In this document: positions 1 through 6,040 of the stretch, in pieces | Position numbering within the stretch: the stretch's first letter is position 1 | Layout: each line of letters starts with the position of its first letter | Source of the DNA: an uncultured Burkholderiales bacterium | GTDB lineage: Bacteria > Pseudomonadota > Gammaproteobacteria > Burkholderiales > Burkholderiaceae_E | Length of the DNA stretch: 6,040 nucleotides | Assembly: GCA_903831925.1 (NCBI GenBank) | Contig: CAIKZV010000754.1 | Coordinates: 1-6,040 of the forward strand | Direction of reading: 5' to 3' | Notes under the pieces: model-generated | Seen by the model: only the letters and a program-made list of their open reading frames with translations | Databases searched by the model: none | Told to the model about the DNA's origin: nothing | Position numbers and translations under genes: made by a program

Positions 1-1220
<1,220 letters not shown>

Positions 1221-1262
1221 GAGGCATCCGTTGTCAGTAAACCGAATTGACGAAAAAGCCGC
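1221..1262. other. alr-radA intergenic gap, no terminator seen
   Basis: These 42 bases separate the alr stop from the radA start. On the minus strand a run of five T follows the alr stop closely, but I find no GC stem before it, so it does not read as an intrinsic terminator. I also see no convincing promoter. The simplest reading is read-through from alr into radA. Confidence 0.5.
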
Positions 1263-2330
1263 TCAGTCTTGAACGATCCGAGGCACCCGGACGGCCACCG
1301 CGCACAGCAGTTCGTAGCCGATCGTGCCGCAATGCCGGGCCACCTCGTCGACCGGCAGCATCGGCCCCCACAACTGAACCGATGATCCGATTCCGGCCGA
1401 GGGCACCGTGGCGAGATCAACCGTCAGCATGTCCATCGACACCCGTCCAAGCAGCTGCGTGCGGACGCCATCGACGATCACCGGCGTGGTGGACGGTGCG
1501 CGGCGCGGATAGCCGTCGGCATAGCCGCAGGCCGCGATACCGATCCGCATCGGCCCTGGTGCGGTGAAGGTCGACCCGTAGCCCACGGTGTCGCCTCGAT
1601 TGAGATGCTGCACGGCGATCAGTCGGGTCTCGAAACTCATCGCCGGGCGCAATCCGAGCGACTCGGCACTGCGATCTTCGAAGGGCGATGCGCCATAGAG
1701 CATGATGCCGGGCCTGACCCAGTCGGCATGGGTCTCGGCATGCAAGCCCACCGCCGCCGAGTTGGCCAGCGACCGATCGCCGCTCAGCCCCCGGGTCGCA
1801 GCATCGAACCGGACTCGGGCGGATTGCGTGCCGTCGGACAGATCGGCGTCGGCGAAATGCGTCATCAGCGACACCCTGGCGACCCCGGGCAAGGCGGACA
1901 GCCGACCGTGCAGTTCAGTGACATCGCCCGTCCTCACACCCAGCCGGTTCATGCCACTGTTGATCTTCAGCCAGACGTCGAGCGGTGATCCGTGATGCGC
2001 TGCGAACCAGGCAAGCTGCGACCGATCGTGGACCACCAGAGAGAGGTCGAGTGCCGAGGCGGTATCCAGATCGGCAGGCTCGAAAGGCCCCTCGAGCATC
2101 AGGATCGGCCGTGTCCAGCCAAGCTCTCGCGCGAGCCGGGCGCTGTCGAAATCGAGCAGCGCAAGACCATCGGCCTGACTGAATCCACGTACCGCAGCCA
2201 CCATGCCGTGGCCGTAGGCCGAGGCCTTGACGACCGCCCAGACCCGCGCGCTGCCGCCCATGCTGCGCGCAACGCCAAGGTTATCTGCAAGGGCAGCAAT
2301 CGAGATACGGGCGGCAATAGGACGGGGCAT
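1263..2330 (-). CDS. alr: Alanine racemase
   Basis: This PLP enzyme interconverts L- and D-alanine in the cytoplasm and supplies D-Ala for peptidoglycan. The product is 355 residues, against about 360 for E. coli Alr. The PLP lysine is K35 in VVKASAYGHG, where the family usually has KANAYGHG, so residue 37 is Ser instead of Asn. The N-terminal barrel holds GMNRLG (126-131) and THFADAD (157-163). VRPGIMLYG (205-213) carries the Arg expected to contact the pyridine nitrogen. The C-terminal domain has VGYG (249-252), GYADGYPR with the catalytic-base Tyr270, RVSMDM (296-301) and YEL (339-341). The frame is open another 28 codons upstream, but the family begins at MPRPIAARIS, so the ATG at 2330-2328 is chosen. 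radA lies 42 bases downstream and lplT is divergent. A TATAGT box directly before the start suggests a very short or absent leader. Confidence 0.96.
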   Translation of the reverse strand: MPRPIAARISIAALADNLGVARSMGGSARVWAVVKASAYGHGMVAAVRGFSQADGLALLDFDSARLARELGWTRPILMLEGPFEPADLDTASALDLSLVVHDRSQLAWFAAHHGSPLDVWLKINSGMNRLGVRTGDVTELHGRLSALPGVARVSLMTHFADADLSDGTQSARVRFDAATRGLSGDRSLANSAAVGLHAETHADWVRPGIMLYGASPFEDRSAESLGLRPAMSFETRLIAVQHLNRGDTVGYGSTFTAPGPMRIGIAACGYADGYPRRAPSTTPVIVDGVRTQLLGRVSMDMLTVDLATVPSAGIGSSVQLWGPMLPVDEVARHCGTIGYELLCAVAVRVPRIVQD

Positions 2331-2336
2331 CCGGCA

Positions 2337-2342
2337 ACTATA
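2337..2342 (-). promoter_or_regulatory. Candidate -10 box for alr (possibly leaderless)
   Basis: The minus strand reads TATAGT here, matching five of six positions of the sigma-70 -10 consensus. Only six bases (TGCCGG) lie between it and the alr ATG, so transcription would start at or next to the A of the start codon. No good -35 hexamer is present at 16-18 bases upstream (GGCGAT at 17), and no Shine-Dalgarno sequence precedes the ATG. The hexamer could be a chance match. Confidence 0.3.
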
Positions 2343-2388
2343 GCGCCCGATGCGAGTCGATCGCCGAACCGACCCCGCACAGCCTTCA

Positions 2389-2397
2389 TGGTATAAA
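2389..2397 (+). promoter_or_regulatory. Extended -10 promoter for lplT
   Basis: The plus strand reads TGGTATAAA: a TATAAA hexamer at 2392-2397 preceded by the TGn extension at 2389-2391. An extended -10 can work with a weak -35, and none is obvious at the usual distance. Transcription would begin near 2404, leaving a leader of about 20 bases before the lplT ATG at 2425. Position, orientation and sequence agree, but this is inferred from sequence only. Confidence 0.5.
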
Positions 2398-2424
2398 CCG
2401 CGCGACCATGGCACAGGCGATCCG

Positions 2425-3687
2425 ATGAAGCGCGGCTTCTACACCATCATGGCGGCGCAGTTCTTTTCGTCGCTCGCAGACAATGCACTCCTGATCGCCG
2501 CCATTGCGCTGCTGATCGAGATGCACGCGCCCGACTGGATGAAGCCGCTGCTCAAGCTGTTCTTCACCATCTCCTACGTGATGCTCGCGCCCTTCGTGGG
2601 GTCGTTTGCCGATTCGATGCCCAAGGGCCGAGTCATGCTGATCACCAATGCGATCAAGGTGATCGGCTGCGCAATGATGTTCGCGTCGATCCATCCGCTG
2701 CTGGCGTATGCAGTGGTGGGCTTTGGCGCGGCAGCCTATTCGCCGGCGAAATACGGCATCCTGACCGAGCTGCTGCCGCCCGAAAAGCTGGTCGCCGCCA
2801 ACGGCTGGATCGAAGGCACGACCGTGGGATCGATCATTCTGGGCACCGTGCTTGGCGGCGTGCTGATCAGTCCGCGAATCTCCGGCGGGCTCCTGTCGAT
2901 CGACCTGCCCTTCATCAATACCGGCATCGACACACCAGCCGAATCGGCGATCGCGGTGATTGCCGCGGTCTACGCGCTGGCAGCGCTCTTCAATTTCTGG
3001 ATTCCGGACACCGGCGCGCGCTATCCGCGCCAGCAGCGCAATCCGGTACGACTGATCAGCGATTTTGCGAAATGCCTGCGCATGCTGTGGCGCGACAAGC
3101 TCGGACAGATCTCGCTTGCGGTGACCACGATGTTCTGGGGTGCCGGCGCGACCTTGCAGTTCATTGTCCTGAAATGGGCCGAAGTGCAGCTCGGCATGCC
3201 GCTCTCCAAAGCGGCCATCCTGCAGGGCGTGGTGGCGGTCGGCGTTGCGATCGGCGCGGTGGTGGCGGCCCGCTTCGTGCCGCTTCGCGGATCACTGCGG
3301 GTGCTGCCCTTCGGCGTGGCCATGGGCATTCTGGTGCCGCTCATGACGCTGGTGCATGAGCTGTCGATCGCCTATCCGCTGCTGGTGCTGATCGGCGCGA
3401 TGGCCGGCTTCTTCGTGGTGCCGATGAACGCCCTGCTGCAACATCGCGGCCATGTGCTGATGAGCGCGGGGCACTCGATCGCGGTACAGAACTTCAACGA
3501 GAATCTGGCGGTCCTGCTGATGCTCGGGCTGTATGCGCTGATGATCAATTTCGACTGGCACATCAATACCGTGATCACCCTCTTTGGCAGCACGGTCGCC
3601 GTTGCCATGCTGCTGGTGATCCGCAAGCACAAGTTCAACCAGACGCAACGCGACTCGATCGCCGAGATCGGCCACGCATCGCACTGA
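2425..3687 (+). CDS. lplT: Lysophospholipid transporter LplT (MFS)
   Basis: LplT is an inner-membrane major facilitator that flips lysophospholipids (notably lyso-PE) inward, where Aas re-acylates them. The product is 420 residues; E. coli LplT is 397. Diagnostic blocks are QFFSSLADNALLIA (12-25), the MFS loop motif GSFADSMPKGRVM (59-71), GAAAYSPAKYGILTEL (101-116), FWGAGATLQF in the middle, and GFFVVPMNALLQHRG then AVQNFNENLAVLLMLG near the C-terminus. Most of the rest is hydrophobic membrane helix. Between GGVL (144-147) and NFWIP (190-194) there is a linker about 20 residues longer than in E. coli, and the C-terminus ends in a polar cytoplasmic tail. The frame is open from 2350, but MKRGFYTIMAAQFF fits the family start and follows a weak AGGCGA at 2415-2420. 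Unlike enterobacteria, no aas gene follows; the neighbour is divergent alr. Confidence 0.94.
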   Translation: MKRGFYTIMAAQFFSSLADNALLIAAIALLIEMHAPDWMKPLLKLFFTISYVMLAPFVGSFADSMPKGRVMLITNAIKVIGCAMMFASIHPLLAYAVVGFGAAAYSPAKYGILTELLPPEKLVAANGWIEGTTVGSIILGTVLGGVLISPRISGGLLSIDLPFINTGIDTPAESAIAVIAAVYALAALFNFWIPDTGARYPRQQRNPVRLISDFAKCLRMLWRDKLGQISLAVTTMFWGAGATLQFIVLKWAEVQLGMPLSKAAILQGVVAVGVAIGAVVAARFVPLRGSLRVLPFGVAMGILVPLMTLVHELSIAYPLLVLIGAMAGFFVVPMNALLQHRGHVLMSAGHSIAVQNFNENLAVLLMLGLYALMINFDWHINTVITLFGSTVAVAMLLVIRKHKFNQTQRDSIAEIGHASH

Positions 3688-3689
3688 GA

Positions 3690-3707
3690 TCGATCGCAGG
3701 CGATCGA
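3690..3707. terminator. Short palindrome between convergent genes, possible terminator
   Basis: TCGATCG at 3690-3696 and CGATCGA at 3701-3707 form a perfect 7-base stem around the loop CAGG. It lies three bases past the lplT stop and 13 bases from the stop of the convergent glycosylase gene, the right place for a bidirectional terminator. There is no T-run on either strand and the stem is not especially GC-rich, so termination by this element alone is doubtful. CGATCG words are common across this window, which makes a chance palindrome more likely. Confidence 0.25.
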
Positions 3708-3719
3708 GCCAAGATGGCA

Positions 3720-4472
3720 TCAATCTGACTTGCCCGGCTGCGCCGCCCCATCGACGCTGCGCCGCGCAAGCCGCAAATCGGCCCAGGCCTGCGCCTTGTC
3801 CTGAGGATGGCGCAGCAGATCGGCCGGATCATGGGTCACCACCACCGGTATTCGCAACTCGCCGCCTCGCCAGACATGCGCCTGACCGCGAAGATCGCGC
3901 AGATCACCGTAGGGGGCCTCGACATCGAGCAGGGACCGCGCCGCCGCGGCGCCAAGCGCGAGAATGAGCGCCGGTCTGATCAGGCCGATCTGATGTCTCA
4001 GATGGCCGCTGCAGGCATCAAGCTCGACGGACTGCGGACGGCGGTCGTCGGGAGCTCGACACTTCAAGGCCTGGGTGACAAACACATCGCGCCCGCGGCT
4101 GACGCCAATCGCCCCGAGCATCTGTTCGAGCAACTGACCGGCTGCGCCGCTGCAGGGCTCGCCGGCAGCGTCGTCGGCTTCGTCCGGCTGATCACCGACG
4201 ACCATCCAGGTGGCTTGCGAAGCACCGCTGCCAAATACCGGCCCGGTTCGCGAGGCGGCGCGCGGGCAACTGACACAGGCATCGACTGCCTGCCGCAGGC
4301 TCGTCCAGGTCGGCAAGGCCGGTGTCGATTCGATGTGGCGGGGCCCCGCCTCCTCAGCGGTCGCCCCGATCGCATCGGTGCTCATCGACTCGCCGGCCGG
4401 CAGGTCGTGACGACGCTGCCAGACCGGACCGAGCGCCAGGGCACGCCACGCCTGGCGCTGGCGTTCATCCAT
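3720..4472 (-). CDS. Family-4-like uracil-DNA glycosylase homologue with divergent active site
   Basis: The fold is that of iron-sulfur uracil-DNA glycosylases, which remove uracil from DNA. Numbering here is from the upstream ATG at 4505 (261 residues). The cluster cysteines are present: C77-x2-C80 and C149-x15-C165 (LKC, then DAC). The flanks GEP..GAAGQLLEQMLGAIG (115-134), RPALILALGAAAARSLL (177-193) and VVVT..PA.LLR (221-232) align clearly. The active-site motifs do not: GE(A/G)PG is GDQPD (104-108), PFVG is PCSG (117-120), and the usual HPA of motif B is DPA (226-228), with a His just before it. I prefer the ATG at 4472 because MDERQRQAW resembles the usual family start and it overlaps the rimI stop by eight bases; 4505 or 4490/4487 are possible. 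This is the last gene of the tsaB operon. Family membership is sure; catalysis is doubtful. Confidence 0.85.
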   Translation of the reverse strand: MDERQRQAWRALALGPVWQRRHDLPAGESMSTDAIGATAEEAGPRHIESTPALPTWTSLRQAVDACVSCPRAASRTGPVFGSGASQATWMVVGDQPDEADDAAGEPCSGAAGQLLEQMLGAIGVSRGRDVFVTQALKCRAPDDRRPQSVELDACSGHLRHQIGLIRPALILALGAAAARSLLDVEAPYGDLRDLRGQAHVWRGGELRIPVVVTHDPADLLRHPQDKAQAWADLRLARRSVDGAAQPGKSD

Positions 4473-4989
4473 GCGACGACTCAACATCATCAATGTCAGC
4501 GACATCGCCCAGCCGACGGACCATCACGATCGCATCTTCGCGTGTGCCGCCCGCGGCCGGGTAATAGCGCCGGCGCAGGCCGATCCTCGCAAACCCGGTC
4601 CGCTCGTAAAGACGCAGGCCGATGGTGTTGGACGGTCGGCACTCGAGCAGCATCGAGCGCGCGCCGCGTTTCGCCATGTTGTCGATCAGCCACCGCAGCC
4701 AGGCCTCGCCAAGCCCCCTGCCCTGCACGGATTCATCGACGCTGAGATTGAGCAGATGCACCTCATCCGGCAGCCACATCAGCATTGCATAGCCGAGCAT
4801 CGGGCCGCCATAATCTTCGAAGACCCAGGCGTCGTAGCCGGCGGCCAGCGAATCGGAGAAATTCCCGACGGTCCAGGGGAAGGCAAAGATGCGCGCTTCG
4901 ATCTGCGCCACGGCCGCCAGGTCGGAGACATGCATCGGGCGAGGACGCCAGGCGGGCGCGGCCGGCCGAGGCCGCGGCGAGGCGCTCAT
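4465..4989 (-). CDS. rimI: RimI-type N-terminal protein acetyltransferase
   Basis: This GNAT enzyme transfers acetyl from acetyl-CoA to protein N-termini; in E. coli the target is ribosomal protein bS18. The product is 174 residues (E. coli RimI 148). Visible are IEARIFAFPW (30-39), the acetyl-CoA loop VQGRGLG (88-94), Glu116 in LLECRPSN and Tyr128 in LRLYERTGF, placed like the E. coli catalytic pair Glu103 and Tyr115 with the same spacing, then RRRYYP and REDAIVM (150-156). The extra length is a Pro/Arg-rich N-terminus (about 1-17) and an acidic tail after residue 160. The ATG at 4989 is kept because WRPRPM forms the usual first GNAT strand, so Met19 would be too late. Its ATG overlaps the tsaB stop as ATGA, and its stop overlaps the glycosylase start, implying translational coupling. 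Confidence 0.93.
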   Translation of the reverse strand: MSASPRPRPAAPAWRPRPMHVSDLAAVAQIEARIFAFPWTVGNFSDSLAAGYDAWVFEDYGGPMLGYAMLMWLPDEVHLLNLSVDESVQGRGLGEAWLRWLIDNMAKRGARSMLLECRPSNTIGLRLYERTGFARIGLRRRYYPAAGGTREDAIVMVRRLGDVADIDDVESSHG

Positions 4990-5810
4990 GCAAGCCGACC
5001 GGCGTCACGCGCGGCCTTCATGGTCGCCCTGAGCGCCGCCTGCTCGGTGACATCGAGCGCCACCTTGTCGCGCAGGTAATCGGGCGCGGCAAGCGCGGCA
5101 TCGATGCTTCGACCGTGCTGCCATCCGAGCAATGCCAGGCGCGCGACCGCTCGCGCGTCGGGCTGAACTGCAGACTCAGGCCGCTGACGCAAGTCACCCG
5201 CCTGCTGAGCCCACTCGGCCAGCACCGGATAGCGTTGAAAACCGTCGCCGGCAAGCCAGGCCGCCTCGCCCGAAAACTCATCGAAAACCGCGGTTGCCTG
5301 TACGGGCGATCCGATCACCGGGCCGCCCACCGGTGCCGGCCAGCCCTTTGCGCCGCTCAGATCGGCATAGCTGAAGACTGCGTGACACACCTCGCCCATC
5401 CGGACATCGAGCGCCACCATCAACCAGACGGGCGACGCCCCGGCCTGCGCCGCAGCCTGCGCTGCCTGAAGCGCGAGCGTGCGCATCGCATCAACCGCGA
5501 CCAGCGGGCGTCCCCATCCGAAACCCAGGCCTTGTGCAACGCCGCAGGCGACCCGCAAGCCGGTGAACGAGCCGGGGCCGCTGCCGAAACCGATGAGATC
5601 GATCGCGCTGGCCGCGATACCCGACGAGCCGAGCACGCCGTCGACCATCGGCAGAACCGCGCGCGAATGCCCCTGGGTCATTGTTTCGACGTGCGCGATG
5701 CAGCCGTCAGGGCTCAGCAGCGCGACCGAGCACTGCCCGGCAGTGGTATCGATCGCCAGCACCGTGACGGCCTTGTCGCGCTCGGGCGGCGCTTCGGAGG
5801 ATTCGAACAT
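4986..5810 (-). CDS. tsaB: tRNA t6A37 biosynthesis protein TsaB
   Basis: TsaB is the non-catalytic ASKHA-fold partner that binds TsaD and, with TsaE, forms the complex adding threonylcarbamoyl to A37 of ANN-decoding tRNAs. The product is 274 residues (E. coli 231). Signatures are LAIDTTAGQCSVALL (18-32), GHSRAVLPMV (47-56), GFGSGPGSFTGLRVACGVAQGL (roughly 74-95), the ALDVRMGEV segment near the middle, and a final APDYLRDKVA matching the E. coli AEPVYLRNNVA region. It opens an operon with rimI (ATGA overlap) and the glycosylase gene; tsaB next to rimI is a common bacterial pairing. The ATG at 5810 adds about 16 residues before the usual start of the fold and has no Shine-Dalgarno. A GTG at 5762, after an AAGG with 8-base spacing, would give a family-like N-terminus and is a real alternative. 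Confidence 0.94.
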   Translation of the reverse strand: MFESSEAPPERDKAVTVLAIDTTAGQCSVALLSPDGCIAHVETMTQGHSRAVLPMVDGVLGSSGIAASAIDLIGFGSGPGSFTGLRVACGVAQGLGFGWGRPLVAVDAMRTLALQAAQAAAQAGASPVWLMVALDVRMGEVCHAVFSYADLSGAKGWPAPVGGPVIGSPVQATAVFDEFSGEAAWLAGDGFQRYPVLAEWAQQAGDLRQRPESAVQPDARAVARLALLGWQHGRSIDAALAAPDYLRDKVALDVTEQAALRATMKAARDAGRLA

Positions 5811-5840
5811 CGCGATAGTTTAGGGCAGTCGCCGCTGGGC

Positions 5841-5868
5841 GTTATGATCGGCAACCGTGTATTCGCAA
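5841..5868 (-). promoter_or_regulatory. Candidate promoter of the tsaB-rimI-glycosylase operon
   Basis: On the minus strand TTGCGA (5868-5863) is followed after 16 bases by CATAAC (5846-5841), each matching four of six sigma-70 consensus positions. Transcription would begin near 5834, giving a leader of about 24 bases before the tsaB ATG at 5810. This is the best pair I can find in the 67-base gap. The matches are modest, and the -10 overlaps the candidate ompR -10 on the other strand. Confidence 0.3.
5843..5848 (+). promoter_or_regulatory. Candidate -10 box for ompR
   Basis: TATGAT matches five of six -10 consensus positions and lies 29 bases before the ompR ATG, implying a start near 5855 and a leader of about 23 bases. 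The hexamer at the right distance upstream (TTAGGG, 5820-5825) is a poor -35 and there is no TGn extension, so an activator might be needed, or the box is a chance match. Confidence 0.3.
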
Positions 5869-5877
5869 TCGTGACCG

Positions 5878-6040
5878 ATGAGCCAAGCCCCCAAGCGACT
5901 GCTGGTCGTCGACGACGACCCCAAGCTTCGCGATCTGCTCAATCGCTATCTCACTGCCCAGCAGTTTGAAGTCGGTCTGGCAATTGATGGCGCGAGCATG
6001 AATCGCCTGCTCCAGAAAGAGACCTGGGATCTGATCATCC
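5878..6040 (+). CDS. ompR: OmpR-type response regulator (5' part only)
   Basis: This is the start of a two-component response regulator receiver domain. Fifty-four codons are visible from the ATG at 5878. RLLVVDDDPKLRDLLNRYL (7-25) contains the acidic pocket Asp12-Asp14 and the OmpR-like first helix. The continuation QQFEVGLAIDGASMNRLLQKETWDLII aligns residue for residue with the E. coli OmpR receiver (LLVLDLMLPGEDG would follow). The phosphoacceptor Asp and the winged-helix DNA-binding domain lie beyond the right edge. E. coli OmpR pairs with the sensor EnvZ in osmotic and envelope control; an envZ gene would be expected downstream but is not in view. The gene is divergent from tsaB. No strong Shine-Dalgarno is seen. 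The response-regulator family is certain; OmpR rather than a close paralogue is likely. Confidence 0.85.
   Translation, partial: MSQAPKRLLVVDDDPKLRDLLNRYLTAQQFEVGLAIDGASMNRLLQKETWDLII

Noticed and set aside
1246..1262. Possible intrinsic terminator with a T-run after alr
   Set aside because: The minus strand has five T in a row, but no GC-rich inverted repeat precedes it.
3292..3723. Minus-strand open frame of 143 codons, rich in His and Gln, inside lplT
   Set aside because: The His/Gln/Asp richness is what the reverse strand of hydrophobic membrane-protein codons produces; it is a shadow of lplT.
3807..4745. Plus-strand open frame of 312 codons opposite the glycosylase gene and rimI
   Set aside because: It crosses two real genes on the opposite strand, has low-complexity Arg/Ala composition and no family resemblance; a compositional shadow.
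4785..5969. Long plus-strand open frame of 394 codons opposite tsaB and the first part of rimI
   Set aside because: It is antisense to two confidently identified genes, is rich in Arg, Pro and Ala with no recognisable domain, and is the kind of open frame expected opposite high-GC coding sequence.

Overview
This is a GC-rich window (about two-thirds G+C by eye) of ordinary bacterial chromosome, packed with conserved housekeeping genes. The proteins look betaproteobacterial, most likely Burkholderiales. Alr begins MPRPI and keeps long stretches typical of Burkholderiales alanine racemases. LplT carries the longer loop I associate with that group. The divergent alr/lplT pair with radA behind alr is a gene order I recall from Burkholderia-like genomes. 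This placement rests on memory of protein families, not on a search.

Layout. At 1-1220 (minus) is radA, cut by the left edge and lacking its last 50 or so residues. At 1263-2330 (minus) is alr, 42 bases upstream of radA in the same direction, so the two are probably co-transcribed. A 94-base divergent promoter region (2331-2424) follows, then lplT at 2425-3687 (plus). lplT converges on a minus-strand operon, with only 32 bases between the stop codons and a short perfect palindrome in the gap. That operon is, in order of transcription, tsaB (5810-4986), rimI (4989-4465) and a family-4-like uracil-DNA glycosylase gene (4472-3720), all joined by overlapping stop and start codons. A 67-base divergent promoter region (5811-5877) separates it from the start of an ompR-type response regulator gene (5878 onward, plus), cut by the right edge.

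How the genes relate. Alr supplies D-alanine for peptidoglycan. LplT moves lysophospholipids across the inner membrane for re-acylation. TsaB is a scaffold partner for tRNA t6A modification, RimI is an N-terminal acetyltransferase, RadA acts in recombinational repair, and OmpR is an osmotic/envelope response regulator. I see no mobile element, tRNA or rRNA gene, CRISPR array or integration scar, and no undescribed multi-gene system. The best lead is the uracil-DNA glycosylase homologue: it keeps the four iron-sulfur cysteines, but all three active-site motifs differ from the family pattern as I know it.
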